A DNA stretch of 64,000 bases from Bacillus sp. AFS015802. GTDB lineage: Bacteria; Bacillota; Bacilli; Bacillales; Bacillaceae_B. The notes under the pieces were generated by a model, which saw nothing but the letters and a program-made list of their open reading frames with translations, had not been told where the DNA came from and searched no databases. Location: positions 1 through 64,000 of the forward strand of contig NZ_NTUP01000068.1 in the NCBI RefSeq assembly GCF_002561455.1, in the 5' to 3' direction. A program made the translations under genes and the position numbers. This document shows positions 33,781 through 43,964 of the stretch, piece by piece; within the stretch, counting starts at the first letter, position 1; each line of letters begins with the position of its first letter.

Positions 33781-33827
33781 AAAAAAGTGATGACCAGATG
33801 TTCATGAACACATCTTTTGGATCACCA
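33781..33827 (-). terminator. Possible terminator after yqgT
   Basis: On the minus strand GGTGATCCA...TGGTCATCAC encloses an inner GATGT-TCATGA-ACATC stem and is followed by TTTTTT. It lies about 105 nt beyond the yqgT stop. The gap 33689-33932 shows nothing else clear. Confidence 0.5.
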
Positions 33828-33932
33828 CAATCGGTTATTATTCTTTAGGATGATGATTTATTTTACTCCTGAATTTCATTTTCTACAATAGTTATTTATG
33901 GAACCTGCAAAAAGATTTTTCGAGTGTTTTCT

Positions 33933-35129
33933 TCATTCATACCATCGATAAATCGATACGAGAAATATACCAAGGACGTCCTGGTAGATTTCATTGAATT
34001 GCGATAGGGGTAAGGGGTTGATCCCTTTCCCTAACTCAAGGGTGAATCCCGATTTTCTGAATTCTTTAATGAACCAGTCTTTGTAGCCTGCATAGCTGTC
34101 AATGTACCTGACAGATTCATATCCGCTTACCCTGCTAAAATCCGCTGCTAGCTTGGCTGCTTCCGGCGGCTCCAACCCTTCATACCCCCAATAAAACTCT
34201 TTCCCCTGGGTATGAAGGGCGAGAAGGCGGTCGAAATTCTCTTGCCGGGCAAGTGTTGCCATGGCGATGGTTTCAGGCTCTGAAAGGGGTTTATATCCTG
34301 GGAAATCCCGGGGAGCTGGTACTTTTTCCTCTTTCCTCTCCTTCTCGACCTCCCATTTGGCTGGAAACTGATTATTCAGATCCACTCCTCTTATATTGGC
34401 TTTCCAACCCGTGAAGTCGGTACTTCCCCGATTGATGGCAATACATTCTTTTCGTTTATCACTCGGAGGACCATTTAATACAAGGTCCACCCCATCCGGA
34501 TTCACCATCGGTACGAACGAGACCGACACCTCCCCATAGATCGGAAGGGTATGGATCCCTCTTATGGGGGAGAGATTGGTCAAGGAAAGTAAATAATCAT
34601 TGATGAACGTCATGAGGGCGGAACTGGTGATCCACTCATTGGCATGGAAAGAGGCATTCAAATGAACCTTCTTCTTTCCAGTGCCTATCCGGATTTCCAA
34701 GAGGTCCTTTCCGAGCACACTTTCACCTATCGACCTTATTTTTATAAAGGGATAGATTTCTTTTAATCCTTGAAGATCTTCTTCAAAACGTTGCGAATTG
34801 TAAGCCTGTTTTCCACTCACGAGAGGGAAAACTATCCTGGACGGCAGGGACAGGGTTGAACCTATTTCAAGCTTATTCACCTCGACCCCTTCATTCAGGA
34901 GAAGTAGTGCATCGACGCCGATGTTTCGATTTTGGGCAAGGGACCAGAATGAATCCCCTTTTTTGACAGTGTAGTCAACTTTTCTAAAGCCGGGAAGCTC
35001 GATTTCTGTCCCGATCTTCAATCTATCGGGGTCAACGGAAGGATTTGAATCGATGATTAATTGGATCGGGATATAAAACAGCTGGCTGTAGTACCATATC
35101 GTATCGCCACTGCGCACTCTCACTTTCAT
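33933..35129 (-). CDS. yqgT: LysM-containing M14 peptidase YqgT (gamma-D-glutamyl-L-diamino acid endopeptidase type)
   Basis: 398 residues. Two LysM repeats at the N-terminus (MKVRVRSGDTIWYYSQLF and VDYTVKKGDSFWSLAQNRNI) are followed by a zinc carboxypeptidase domain with HANEW (zinc His and Glu), LHTQGKEFYWGY (third ligand) and the catalytic Glu in FTLELGKG. It would cleave peptidoglycan stem peptides. No signal peptide is seen, consistent with a mother-cell or spore role, as for the homologous ENP1-type enzymes. It follows yqgS after a terminator. Confidence 0.9.
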   Translation of the reverse strand: MKVRVRSGDTIWYYSQLFYIPIQLIIDSNPSVDPDRLKIGTEIELPGFRKVDYTVKKGDSFWSLAQNRNIGVDALLLLNEGVEVNKLEIGSTLSLPSRIVFPLVSGKQAYNSQRFEEDLQGLKEIYPFIKIRSIGESVLGKDLLEIRIGTGKKKVHLNASFHANEWITSSALMTFINDYLLSLTNLSPIRGIHTLPIYGEVSVSFVPMVNPDGVDLVLNGPPSDKRKECIAINRGSTDFTGWKANIRGVDLNNQFPAKWEVEKERKEEKVPAPRDFPGYKPLSEPETIAMATLARQENFDRLLALHTQGKEFYWGYEGLEPPEAAKLAADFSRVSGYESVRYIDSYAGYKDWFIKEFRKSGFTLELGKGINPLPLSQFNEIYQDVLGIFLVSIYRWYE

Positions 35130-35191
35130 GATGGAACCTCCCCATTCATATGTCCTTACTTACATGTATGAATGGTTCAAAAATTCATGAC

Positions 35192-35225
35192 AAAAAAAGC
35201 CTGCGAAAGATTTCGCAGGCTTTTT
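35192..35225 (-). terminator. Terminator after yqgS
   Basis: AAAAAAAGCCTGCGAAA pairs with TTTCGCAGGCTTTTT around a 2-nt centre; U-rich on the minus strand. Confidence 0.92.
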
Positions 35226-35228
35226 CAT

Positions 35229-37106
35229 CTAGGATTCATCGTTATCCCGGTATTCAGTTTCCCCATAAAAACGAAGGAGATCTCCATAGATGATCTTATC
35301 GGAGTATTCCAGTTCATTATTTACACGTTCTTTGTATGGTTCACAATGCTTCATGTCCGTTTTCTCTTCGGTTTCTTTATTCCAGCATTTCTCTCCCGCA
35401 TACACATAATCTTTCGTGATGAACCGGCCGTCCCGGAGTATCGCCAGGTCTTCATGATCATCAGAGAAAAGGTCGGAACCAAACTGAATGTCCTTCTTCG
35501 TCTCGATTCCAAGAAGGTGCATGATCGTCGGTTTCAAGTCAATTTGGCCGGATACCTTGGAAATCGTTTTCCCTTCCTGGCCAGGGATGTGGATGATCAT
35601 CGGTACCTGTTGAAGCTGTGTGCTTACAAACGGTGTGATGTCCTTACCAAGATATTGGCTCATTGCTTTATTGTGGTTTTCTGAAATCCCATAGTGATCT
35701 CCATACATCACGATAACAGAATTGTCATATAATCCTGATTCCTTTAAGTCGGTGATGAAGTTCTTCACCGCTTCATCCATGTAACGGACGGTCTGGAAAT
35801 AGCGGTTCACGGTACCATCGTTGGACGTATAAGGATCGATCAATTTATCTTCTTCGTCCAGCGTGAAAGGATAATGGTTCGTTAAGGTAATCATTTTCGT
35901 ACTGAATGGTTGAGGCATTTCTTTCATATGCTCTACAGACTGCTCGAAGAACGGGATATCTTTCATCCCCCAGTTCACAGAGTTTTCTTCCGTCACATCG
36001 TAATCAGGCAATGAATAAAAACGCTCATATCCCAAAGAGTCATACATGATGTCACGATTCCAGAAGCTTTTATTATTTGCGTGCATAGCCGTTGTGTAGT
36101 ACCCATTTTCCCCAAGCTTTTCCGTCATGGATTCAAACTCATTCCCTGAATGGGTGAAGAAAACCGCTCCACGATTCAATGGATAAAGAGAGTTGTCCAG
36201 TATGAACTCTGAATCAGACGTCTTCCCTTGCTGGGTTTGATGGTAAAATTGATCAAAATAGTAGCTTTCACCAATAAAGTCATTCAGGAACGGGGTGATC
36301 TCCTGACCGTTCACTTCACTATTGATGACAAAATTCTGCAATGACTCGAGGGACACAATGATTAAGTTTTTGTCTTTGGCCACGCCGAACATCTTTTTAT
36401 CAGGCTCGATGTAACTCGCTCTGACATAGTTGTCGATATCCGCCAGTTCACTTCCATCGGCCAGCGCTCTCTGTGCAGAAGACTTGGACTGAAGGAAGAG
36501 ATCGTATACATGATAGTTGTATGTTCCGATATTCTTCACCAGCATTTCACGATCGAATGTCCGGGTCAGTAATTGCGGCCTTTCCGATTCCGCAAGACCC
36601 AGGTTAAAGAAAACCAGTGCTGTCGCAACGAGGAAATAAGCGCGTCGATTGGCTCTCGTATAATTCTGTAATGAAAACCACGATGGCTTCAACTTAATGA
36701 TGAGGATCAACACGATCACATCGGCGAAATAAAATAGATCCTTCCAGCTCATGATCGCGCTGGCGCTTGTACCTAAATCAGAGAAATTGCTCGTTTGAAA
36801 AAGGACAGGCAATGTCAAAAAGTCATCGAAGAATCGATAGAATACGACGTTCCCATATAGGATAAACGAGAGGATGAAGCTTGCAGTGATTATATATCGG
36901 GTGCGTGATCTATCCTTCTTAAGAAGCAATCCTATTCCGAAGATGAAAAGTAAGAAACTTAGTGGGTTAATGAATAGAATCAGTTCCTGGAGTGTGTTTT
37001 CTATCTTTATATCAAAACTAGTCTTATAGACAATATACGTCTTAATCCAAAGGAGCAATGCCGCGATGATGATGAGCGGTACCTTTGGTATCTTTTTTAT
37101 ATTCAT
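35229..37106 (-). CDS. yqgS: LTA synthase family protein YqgS
   Basis: 625 residues. Five N-terminal membrane helices (to about residue 180) are followed by an extracellular sulfatase-fold domain. [13 protein letters not shown] supplies the first metal site, and [12 protein letters not shown] carries the catalytic Thr. [13 protein letters not shown] and [12 protein letters not shown] supply other conserved residues. LtaS-type enzymes polymerise glycerol phosphate from phosphatidylglycerol onto a glycolipid; YqgS is one of the accessory paralogues in B. subtilis. It is monocistronic, with a promoter at 37203-37231. Confidence 0.94.
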   Translation of the reverse strand: MNIKKIPKVPLIIIAALLLWIKTYIVYKTSFDIKIENTLQELILFINPLSFLLFIFGIGLLLKKDRSRTRYIITASFILSFILYGNVVFYRFFDDFLTLPVLFQTSNFSDLGTSASAIMSWKDLFYFADVIVLILIIKLKPSWFSLQNYTRANRRAYFLVATALVFFNLGLAESERPQLLTRTFDREMLVKNIGTYNYHVYDLFLQSKSSAQRALADGSELADIDNYVRASYIEPDKKMFGVAKDKNLIIVSLESLQNFVINSEVNGQEITPFLNDFIGESYYFDQFYHQTQQGKTSDSEFILDNSLYPLNRGAVFFTHSGNEFESMTEKLGENGYYTTAMHANNKSFWNRDIMYDSLGYERFYSLPDYDVTEENSVNWGMKDIPFFEQSVEHMKEMPQPFSTKMITLTNHYPFTLDEEDKLIDPYTSNDGTVNRYFQTVRYMDEAVKNFITDLKESGLYDNSVIVMYGDHYGISENHNKAMSQYLGKDITPFVSTQLQQVPMIIHIPGQEGKTISKVSGQIDLKPTIMHLLGIETKKDIQFGSDLFSDDHEDLAILRDGRFITKDYVYAGEKCWNKETEEKTDMKHCEPYKERVNNELEYSDKIIYGDLLRFYGETEYRDNDES

Positions 37107-37202
37107 TCAATCAACCTCCTTGCTACAAACGGTTCCTTCGTATGTAACACTTTCGTCATGTAAGTGGTAAAAAAAGGTAATAAACTCGTGCAACCTTGCC
37201 CT

Positions 37203-37231
37203 ATCTTAATACTTTTTTTACAAAACGTCAA
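37203..37231 (-). promoter_or_regulatory. Candidate sigma-A promoter of yqgS
   Basis: Minus strand -35 TTGACG (37226-37231), 17-nt spacer, -10 TAAGAT (37203-37208), about 100 nt before the ATG. The 338-nt gap 37107-37444 otherwise holds only the glcK terminator. Confidence 0.6.
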
Positions 37232-37382
37232 ACCTGGCTTTATACTGCATGTGTATAATGGTTTAGTTGTATTCTCTTACCCATCCTATTAGACGATTGA
37301 AACCATGAAAAGTTTCAAAAAAAGACGATTATTTAAAAACGGTCCTATGGTCCTTAGGCGTTTTAGACTACTATTTCAATAC

Positions 37383-37419
37383 GTAAAAAGAGAACCCTCC
37401 TTATAAGAAGGTTCCCTTT
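37383..37419 (-). terminator. Terminator after yqgQ-glcK
   Basis: GGGAACCTTCTTATAAGGAG-type stem: GAACC pairs with GGTTC with flanking pairs, followed by TCTCTTTTTAC on the minus strand. Confidence 0.8.
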
Positions 37420-37444
37420 CGATTTCTATTTATATTGCTTCGGT

Positions 37445-38413
37445 TCAGATTTTGTTCTTGACCAACCACGCAGCCCCAATCACACCGGCATCATTCCCAA
37501 GTGTCGCGATACTCAAATTTGTTGAGGTGCGGACAGTCGGAAATGAAAACTGTTTGAAAAATTTCACGACAGGGTTTAACAAGATGTCCCCTGCTTTCGA
37601 TACTCCCCCACCGATCACGATTTTTTCAGGATTCAGCCCATTTCCGAGGTTCGCAAGGGATAAACCGAGGTAGAAGGCTAATTGGTCAACGACTGCCAGG
37701 GCCAGTCCATCGTCATTCCTCGCTGCATCAAAGATATCCTTGGCACTGATGGTGCCATTGGAGTCCCTCACCGCCCTGAGAGAAGACTCTTCTTCAGTAG
37801 CATCGAGTTTTTCATTTGCGAGGCGAACGACACCGGTAGCTGATGCAACGGTTTCCAAACAGCCCGTCTTACCGCAATTACATTGGTATCCGCCTTCCGG
37901 AACGACCGTGATATGGCCGATTTCCCCGCCTGCACCTTTCACCCCGTGAACGATATCGCCGTTGGTGATCACGCCGCCACCGACACCTGTCCCCAATGTG
38001 ACACATACGATATCCTTCGCACCGTCTCCTGCACCCTTCCACATTTCACCCAAAGCCGCACAGTTTGCATCATTGTCAATGACTGCGTGCAATCCGGTTT
38101 CGACTTCCAGTAAATCTTTTAAAGGTGTGTTATTCTCCCAACCTAAATTGACCGCTTCGTAAATGATCCCTTTACCCGTATCGACCGGTCCCGGTGCACC
38201 CATGCCGATGCCAACCAATTTATCCTTCGTCTGATCCAGTTCCTCAAGCTTTTTATCAATCGCTTTGGCGATATTCACAATGATATGTTTCCCGTTTTCA
38301 GATTTATCAGTGGGGATTTCCCATTTATGTAGAAGCTCTCCATATTTATTCAAGAACGCAATCTTTGTTGTCGTTCCACCTAAATCCACTCCAACTAACC
38401 ATTTGTCTGCCAT
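37445..38413 (-). CDS. glcK: Glucokinase, ROK family
   Basis: About 322 residues from the ATG at 38413 (AGGTGA upstream); a GTG at 38422 that overlaps the yqgQ stop is possible. ATP motif [17 protein letters not shown] at the N-terminus, catalytic region [21 protein letters not shown], and the ROK zinc motif [25 protein letters not shown]. It phosphorylates glucose with ATP. Coupled to yqgQ, as in B. subtilis. Confidence 0.96.
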   Translation of the reverse strand: MADKWLVGVDLGGTTTKIAFLNKYGELLHKWEIPTDKSENGKHIIVNIAKAIDKKLEELDQTKDKLVGIGMGAPGPVDTGKGIIYEAVNLGWENNTPLKDLLEVETGLHAVIDNDANCAALGEMWKGAGDGAKDIVCVTLGTGVGGGVITNGDIVHGVKGAGGEIGHITVVPEGGYQCNCGKTGCLETVASATGVVRLANEKLDATEEESSLRAVRDSNGTISAKDIFDAARNDDGLALAVVDQLAFYLGLSLANLGNGLNPEKIVIGGGVSKAGDILLNPVVKFFKQFSFPTVRTSTNLSIATLGNDAGVIGAAWLVKNKI

Positions 38414-38418
38414 TTTTA

Positions 38419-38625
38419 TCACCTGTCCTGTTTTTCTTTTTCCATTTCTATTTCATGACGCAGCAAAAACAAAGCTGTCTGAAAATCCCGGGTATCGACC
38501 AGCTGGGATTGATAGAGTTCCTTTAATTCGCCTTCCATTAGTTGCAGGTCGGAAAGCCGATGCCCAACATAGATAATCGTTCCATACCTTTTTAGTAACT
38601 GTTGGATATCATAGATCGTTTTCAT
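38419..38625 (-). CDS. yqgQ: YqgQ family protein
   Basis: About 68 residues from the ATG at 38625 (AGCAGGTG upstream), starting [20 protein letters not shown]. Small, largely helical and charged, with no membrane segment. This family is invariably next to glcK in Bacillaceae. Structurally, YqgQ-type proteins are small helical bundles that may bind nucleic acid. Function unknown. The stop lies within the start region of glcK. Confidence 0.88.
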   Translation of the reverse strand: MKTIYDIQQLLKRYGTIIYVGHRLSDLQLMEGELKELYQSQLVDTRDFQTALFLLRHEIEMEKEKQDR

Positions 38626-38701
38626 GCCATACACCTGCTTTCTATTCTTCACTCTAAAGTATAAGTGATAATCGTTTTCTTCTCAATCATTGACTCAAAA
38701 A

Positions 38702-38744
38702 CAAAAAGAGATTTCCTTGAAGGAAGATCCTTTAAGGAAATCTC
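38702..38744 (-). terminator. Terminator after the SpoVAF-like gene
   Basis: GAGATTTCCTT (38708-38718) pairs with AAGGAAATCTC (38734-38744); TTTTTGT follows on the minus strand. Confidence 0.88.
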
Positions 38745-38748
38745 GATT

Positions 38749-40209
38749 CTATCGATCAGGGTCTTTCGGATGAAGAAATCGCGGACGCCTGTTCTTAAGC
38801 GGCATAGGAGAACGAAGAAATACGTCCCTGAATGCCCTGAAATTGAATGGTATAAATGGCCACATATATGGAATGCCAAAAGAGTTCATTCTTGAAAGCA
38901 TGATGATCCACAAAAATACGCCTATGACAAACCCGTAAACTCCAAATAACGCCGTACATATCAATAAGAAGATTCTAACCAGGCGATTGGCCAGACTCAT
39001 TTCATAACTCGGTGTAGAGAACGTACCGATTGCCGCTATCGCCAGATAAAGGATTACTTCATTAATTAATAGCCCCACTTCCACCGCTACCTGCCCGATC
39101 ATCAATGCAGCAACAAGACCCAGAGCGGTTGCCAGAGAAGACGGCGTGTGAATGGCTGCCATCCTTAAAATATCTATCCCGATTTCAATGATTAAAAATT
39201 GAAGGAACAATGGAACTTCTCCTACGTCATCCGGTCCCACATACTTAAGGGCCTCCGGCAGGAGTTCGGGATGAATCGCAAATAAATAATATAGTGGCAG
39301 CAAAAAGATCGACGACCATACGGCAATGAACCTTACGAACCGGAGATAAGCTCCTACAGAAGGTTTATTTCTGTACTCCTCGGCATGCTGAAGATGATGC
39401 CAAAAGGTGGTCGGGGTGATCATGACACTCGGGGAGCCATCTACCATAATAAGGACATGCCCCTCGTAAAGATGTGCTGCCGCTGTATCAGGCCGTTCCG
39501 TATACCTCACCAAAGGAAAGGGATTCCAATGACGCCCGGCAATGAACTCCTCGAGCGTCTTCTCACCCATCGCAAGTCCGTCGGTATCGATCTTTGAAAG
39601 CGCATCCTTGATTTTATGCACCAGGTTCGGATCGGCGATATCTTCTATATAACTGACCACGATATCGGTCTTGGATCTTCTCCCTATTTGCATATATTCC
39701 ATGCGAAGAGAGGGATCGCGAACCCTCCTTCTCGTCAATGCGGTATTGAATACAATCGTCTCTACATACCCGTCTCTTGAACCCCTTACTACCCGCTCAA
39801 TGTCCGGCTCCTGTGGCCCCCTGACCGGATAGGTCCTTGCATCGATCATAATGACTTTATCGATCCCATCCACCACGAGGGCTGTCGGACCTGCCAACAC
39901 CAGATCGATGACCTGATTCAAGTCATCTACTTGTTCAATCTCTATATAAGGAATGTACGTTTTCAAGAGCTTTTCTAAAGTATCTTCTTCCAGCTGTTCA
40001 GGACTTAGTCCAGATAAGAGCTTCATTAAATAATGCATAATATCATCTTTAACGAAACCATCCACTAAGAACATGGCCATTTTTCTCTCAGCATACTCAA
40101 GATCCAATTGAATGACATCAAAGCTTTTGTCCACTGCTAAGGTATCCCTTAAATAATTGGTGTTTTCTTCAATCTGAGTAGAGACAGGCTTTTTCTTTTC
40201 ATTTGACAT
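38749..40209 (-). CDS. GerA-family spore germination protein, SpoVAF-like
   Basis: 486 residues of the GerA/SpoVAF family. A hydrophilic N-terminal region (1-280) has IERVVRGSRDGYVETIVFNT and RRVRDPSLRMEYMQIGRRSKTD. It is followed by at least five membrane helices, including FIAVWSSIFLLPLYYLFAI, ATALGLVAALMIGQVAVEV and LLICTALFGVYGFVIGVF. It resembles SpoVAF more than GerAA, and would sit in the spore inner membrane, helping germinant signalling or dipicolinate release. It is a standalone gene rather than part of a spoVA operon here, so it may be a paralogue. Confidence 0.88.
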   Translation of the reverse strand: MSNEKKKPVSTQIEENTNYLRDTLAVDKSFDVIQLDLEYAERKMAMFLVDGFVKDDIMHYLMKLLSGLSPEQLEEDTLEKLLKTYIPYIEIEQVDDLNQVIDLVLAGPTALVVDGIDKVIMIDARTYPVRGPQEPDIERVVRGSRDGYVETIVFNTALTRRRVRDPSLRMEYMQIGRRSKTDIVVSYIEDIADPNLVHKIKDALSKIDTDGLAMGEKTLEEFIAGRHWNPFPLVRYTERPDTAAAHLYEGHVLIMVDGSPSVMITPTTFWHHLQHAEEYRNKPSVGAYLRFVRFIAVWSSIFLLPLYYLFAIHPELLPEALKYVGPDDVGEVPLFLQFLIIEIGIDILRMAAIHTPSSLATALGLVAALMIGQVAVEVGLLINEVILYLAIAAIGTFSTPSYEMSLANRLVRIFLLICTALFGVYGFVIGVFLWIIMLSRMNSFGIPYMWPFIPFNFRAFRDVFLRSPMPLKNRRPRFLHPKDPDR

Positions 40210-40350
40210 TAGCCTTCACTCCCAATACCTTTACATGAATTTCCATCTTTACCATCCTAGACAAAGAAGCCTGAAATCATACATCCTATCATATTCATTT
40301 ATGCCTCCTCATACGATGTAATAAATGGACAAACCACTGGAGTGAACGCA

Positions 40351-41226
40351 ATGAAACATAGGCTGAAAGAAGCAATGCCCTTTCTGGTGATCATGTGTAT
40401 AGTGGCTCTCGGGATTCAATTCATCTACAAACCACAGACGAGGGAAAGCATCATTTTCTTTCCGATAAATGAAAATGTAACCTACGAATCGGCCACTACG
40501 ATTCTGATGCTTGAACCGGAAAAGAAGAATGATCATTATGAGGTGAATTGGAAAGTCTCTTCAAAGCTTGATACACCCGCTTATTTACGTCAGGATGTCG
40601 GTTTTTTATATATGAACGGGAGATTGAAGGGGCTTATGAATGAATGGGAGCAGGACACGGATCAAATTGTAGAGGAATCAACGATAAAGGGGAAAGAGAG
40701 CAGCACCATTCAAGCTGTATCATTCCACTATTCAGAAATACATGAATCGGACACCGAGTTCACCAGTGCCCAGAAAATGTCCGAAGATACGCTGTACGTG
40801 ATCGACTCGAATTTCAGCCCCCTGAATGCTTTCAGGAAGCCCGGGACCGATGCAGAAAAAGAATGGAAAAACATACTGGATAAAGTGACGACCCAGCAAC
40901 TCGACTACTTATGGGAAAAGGCCATCGCCTCCATGGATATTCCGGTAGAGGAGTATACTTCCATACCACTGACCGGGCTTCCGATGCTGGATGGACGACC
41001 ATTGGAAGGGTTCACCCCCGGGGAATGGGAACGCATGATCGGGAATCTATGGGAGGGGCTGTACAAAAACTATTATTTAGGGATTAAAAAAGAGGACGGC
41101 TCTATAGTCGAACCCATAGACAGTGCCATCCCCCTCATATTAGTGAAAAAAGACAAACAGGAAGTCCTTGTGCTGCTCATCGATCAAAATGGCGAACCGT
41201 CCTTACTCCGACAGCTGCTATCTTAA
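40351..41226 (+). CDS. Unknown single-pass membrane protein
   Basis: About 291 residues from the ATG at 40351 (CTGGAG 8 nt upstream); a GTG at 40342 is also in frame. One N-terminal membrane helix (residues 9-25, AMPFLVIMCIVALGIQF) anchors a large extracytoplasmic domain with no motif I recognise. Notable segments are HYEVNWKVSSKLDTPAYLRQ and TSIPLTGLPMLDGRPLEGF. Divergent from the germination gene (141-nt gap) and convergent with gluP, overlapping its stop by 4 nt. Confidence 0.8.
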   Translation: MKHRLKEAMPFLVIMCIVALGIQFIYKPQTRESIIFFPINENVTYESATTILMLEPEKKNDHYEVNWKVSSKLDTPAYLRQDVGFLYMNGRLKGLMNEWEQDTDQIVEESTIKGKESSTIQAVSFHYSEIHESDTEFTSAQKMSEDTLYVIDSNFSPLNAFRKPGTDAEKEWKNILDKVTTQQLDYLWEKAIASMDIPVEEYTSIPLTGLPMLDGRPLEGFTPGEWERMIGNLWEGLYKNYYLGIKKEDGSIVEPIDSAIPLILVKKDKQEVLVLLIDQNGEPSLLRQLLS

Positions 41227-42755
41227 GTATTCCCCTGTAATTCTTTATAAAGCTTCTCATAATTTTCATCCTGCCTATTTAATTCATAGGCTTTTTTTGC
41301 ATGAATGAGGGCCTCCTCCCTATCTCCAGAATCGATCAGGATCAATGCGAGATTATAATGGGCTTCATGGAACCCTTCATCTTCTTCGATAGCGGCCATC
41401 AGATGCTTTTTCGCTGGTGCCAATTTATTCTGCTTGATTTCAGCATACGAAAGGTAGAAGAACGTTTGTGCATTTGGTGATCCTTCTTCCACCACAGGGA
41501 TAAGAATCTTCTCGGCTTCCTCCCATTTCTGATCCGATATTTTTTCCTGTGCAACCCCGTTTACGGTATCGACGTCCCAGGAAGTTGAATCCGTTCCGAT
41601 TCCTTGCCAGACAAGTGCACCTGTCAAGGCGATACTTCCGAGAAGGAATAAAATCTGACGCAGAGGACGGAACGCATTGGGAAGACTGACGATCCCTGCC
41701 GCCAGGAACCCTCCGATAAGCCCTCCGATATGTCCGGCGTTGTCAATGCCGGGTAGGCTGAATCCCAGGACCAGATTCAAGAGGATGACCGCAATGATAT
41801 TGGTCCCCATGGTGCGGAAGAAGACATTTGGATGCAATACACCGAAGTATAACAGAGCGCCGAAACAGCCAAAGATCGCCCCGCTTGCTCCTGCTGAGAG
41901 ATTGGAGGTAAACAGGAAGCTTGCGAGCGTGCCGGCGATGCCCGACAGCATATAAATGAGAACGAACCGGATCCTGCCGAACATCTTCTCCACGGCCATT
42001 CCAAGATAATAAAGGGCAAGTGTGTTCATTAAGAGATGCAATAATCCAATATGCAGGAAGATCGGGGTCACGAGGCGCCACCACTCCCCTTCAATCATAA
42101 GGGGGTTATACTTGGCCCCGAAGCGGATGAGCGTTTGTGGATCCTTACTCCCTCCGTTCAATTCAAGAATAAGGAACATGATGACCTGGACGGCAATGAA
42201 GAAATAGGTAAAAAACGGCTTTCCTCTCTCAAACAGCTGCCTCTCTTTCTGCATCTGTTTGGATGAAGACGTCATGGTCATGTTTCTGATCCACTCGACA
42301 TTGGCCTCGAGTACTTCAGTCGGCAGCTCCCATTCCTCTTCATTGAAAAAAGGATCCTTCTTTAGCTCTTCAACGCTTTGATCACCATGAAGGAGGATGG
42401 GCTGAATGGTCGTCTTATGATGGGTCATCACGTCCTGAAAAAGACCCGGGTCACCATCGACAGGCGGAAAGGTTGATATATAGAGATTCTTTACGTGAAG
42501 GCGCCTTTTCCCAAGGGATTTCCGTACCTTCTCCCCATTCACGGAGGTCAATTCCAAATCCCTTTTGACCCAATTGCCCCAATCCAGGTCTTTACGGACA
42601 ATCCGGATGATGTTGCCCTCTTTCATCCTCGAGTTCTCCAACCATATTTCATCCTGCCCGGGGGAAAGATCAAGGATCCGATAGTGTTTATATTCCACTA
42701 AATAGTGTGCTATTTTCCAAAACAAATAATTATAGCGTAAATCCACATCATCCAC
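41223..42755 (-). CDS. gluP: Rhomboid intramembrane protease GluP (YqgP)
   Basis: 510 residues. An N-terminal cytosolic domain (1-180) precedes six or more membrane helices carrying the rhomboid catalytic dyad: Ser in NLSAGASGAIFGCFGALLYF and His in DNAGHIGGLIGGF. The conserved RLVTPIFLHIGLLHLLMN (His in the first loop) is also present. The C-terminus has TPR repeats (SPNAQTFFYLSYAEIKQ, HEAHYNLALILIDSGDREEA). In B. subtilis YqgP takes part in membrane protein quality control and glucose export. Confidence 0.95.
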   Translation of the reverse strand: MDDVDLRYNYLFWKIAHYLVEYKHYRILDLSPGQDEIWLENSRMKEGNIIRIVRKDLDWGNWVKRDLELTSVNGEKVRKSLGKRRLHVKNLYISTFPPVDGDPGLFQDVMTHHKTTIQPILLHGDQSVEELKKDPFFNEEEWELPTEVLEANVEWIRNMTMTSSSKQMQKERQLFERGKPFFTYFFIAVQVIMFLILELNGGSKDPQTLIRFGAKYNPLMIEGEWWRLVTPIFLHIGLLHLLMNTLALYYLGMAVEKMFGRIRFVLIYMLSGIAGTLASFLFTSNLSAGASGAIFGCFGALLYFGVLHPNVFFRTMGTNIIAVILLNLVLGFSLPGIDNAGHIGGLIGGFLAAGIVSLPNAFRPLRQILFLLGSIALTGALVWQGIGTDSTSWDVDTVNGVAQEKISDQKWEEAEKILIPVVEEGSPNAQTFFYLSYAEIKQNKLAPAKKHLMAAIEEDEGFHEAHYNLALILIDSGDREEALIHAKKAYELNRQDENYEKLYKELQGNT

Positions 42756-42868
42756 TACTTTCTTTTTAACTCTTTTAACATACGAAACGGAGTTGTATCA
42801 AAGAACCGGCTTTATAATAAAAGACGTGTCTCCCCCTACTATACCGAACCTGTTTTTATTGTGTAAAC

Positions 42869-42912
42869 AAAAAAGACTGTCAAAAAGGCTATGGCCCTCC
42901 TGCAGTCTTTTC
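42869..42912 (-). terminator. Probable terminator after the YqgO-like gene
   Basis: On the minus strand AAAAGACTG pairs with CAGTCTTTT around an 18-21-nt loop region, followed by TTGTTT. Confidence 0.6.
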
Positions 42913-42918
42913 TTCAGG

Positions 42919-43098
42919 TCAAGAACGAAATGCGCCCTGTATGAATTTCGAGCGGATACCGGGTATTCCCATTGCGGCTTTCACCGCAAATTTGCGAATG
43001 AGAAAATTCCCCAAAAACAGGTTTAACAAACGATATCGGTTCGGAACCAGAAAGAGAACCAAACCGCCCAACACTAACCATTTTGTCCATCCGTTCAT
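42919..43098 (-). CDS. Small YqgO-like protein
   Basis: About 59 residues from the ATG at 43098; a second ATG directly upstream (43101) is closer to the GGAGGG site. Sequence MNGWTKWLVLGGLVLFLVPN has one hydrophobic segment, followed by a basic, Arg/Lys-rich C-terminal half (KFAVKAAMGIPGIRSK). Size and position between gluP and yqgN correspond to B. subtilis yqgO; sequence identity could not be checked. Function unknown. Confidence 0.7.
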   Translation of the reverse strand: MNGWTKWLVLGGLVLFLVPNRYRLLNLFLGNFLIRKFAVKAAMGIPGIRSKFIQGAFRS

Positions 43099-43178
43099 CA
43101 TGATCCCTCCTGCACATAGTTTGGATCATTTTGAATCAGCTTATCCACTATTTCAAATAAACCTTCCACTTTTTTTAT

Positions 43179-43964
43179 TCATGTCCAGCAGATGATGAGG
43201 ATGATCACTCCCGCCATAAGGCTTGAAGAAGCATTAACAAGCTCATTATTCATCCAGAACCCCTTCGTCCTTTCAGTCGGCTCTCCACAGTGGACGGTTG
43301 ACTCCGTATTCAGCCCGCATACTCTGCATCTGTAATCCAATTGGACATATGCCCCAAGCCATGTATCCAGGAGGTTTCCGAGAAATCCAGAAAGAGTGAT
43401 CAATATAAACAGAGTGGAATCCATCCCATCCACTATAAAAATCGACGAAAGGGAAATAACGGCAGATCCCATGATGGCCGCCACTGTACCAATAGGGGAA
43501 ACGGCTCCTGATGTGCCTTTGGGAACTCGTTTAAGGGATCTTACGGAAAAAGGCAACTTACGACTGAGAGGACCGATTTCAGAGGCCCACGTATCCGAAT
43601 TTGCACCTGCGATCGAGGCGGCAAAAGCAAATGTCCATGCATCTTCCCCCGTCAGACTGAAGAGCAGGGCGAATAGGGCTGCAGGGCCGCCGTTTGCAAG
43701 GACCTGCTGCCAATCCCTTATGGACGTCTTCGCCAGCCGTTCCTCTATCCCAAGCTTAGCCTTCTTAAACAGATGGGACCAAATGCTTGATGAAAGGAAA
43801 AATACCCCCAATACAAACAAGCCCCGGAAATCATACGCGTTGCCGATGACGAGGCCAATCACTACCGCCATCACAGCCCCGGATGAGCTTAAATTATGGG
43901 TTTTCCATCCTCCCAGTGCAATGGCAAAAATAAAGAGGACAAGAAAGAAAAATTCAGTGGTCAC
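43179..43964 (-). CDS. DUF92 family membrane protein
   Basis: 261 residues with about six membrane helices. The family signature is AASIAGANSDTWASEIGPLS followed by RVPKGTSGAVSPIGTVAAIM, and the C-terminal CRVCGLNTESTVHCGEPT carries three Cys. DUF92/TMEM19-like proteins include plant phytyl-phosphate kinase relatives and may be CTP-dependent lipid kinases, but the bacterial role is unknown. It overlaps yqgN by 11 nt and is co-transcribed with it. Confidence 0.9.
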   Translation of the reverse strand: MTTEFFFLVLFIFAIALGGWKTHNLSSSGAVMAVVIGLVIGNAYDFRGLFVLGVFFLSSSIWSHLFKKAKLGIEERLAKTSIRDWQQVLANGGPAALFALLFSLTGEDAWTFAFAASIAGANSDTWASEIGPLSRKLPFSVRSLKRVPKGTSGAVSPIGTVAAIMGSAVISLSSIFIVDGMDSTLFILITLSGFLGNLLDTWLGAYVQLDYRCRVCGLNTESTVHCGEPTERTKGFWMNNELVNASSSLMAGVIILIICWT

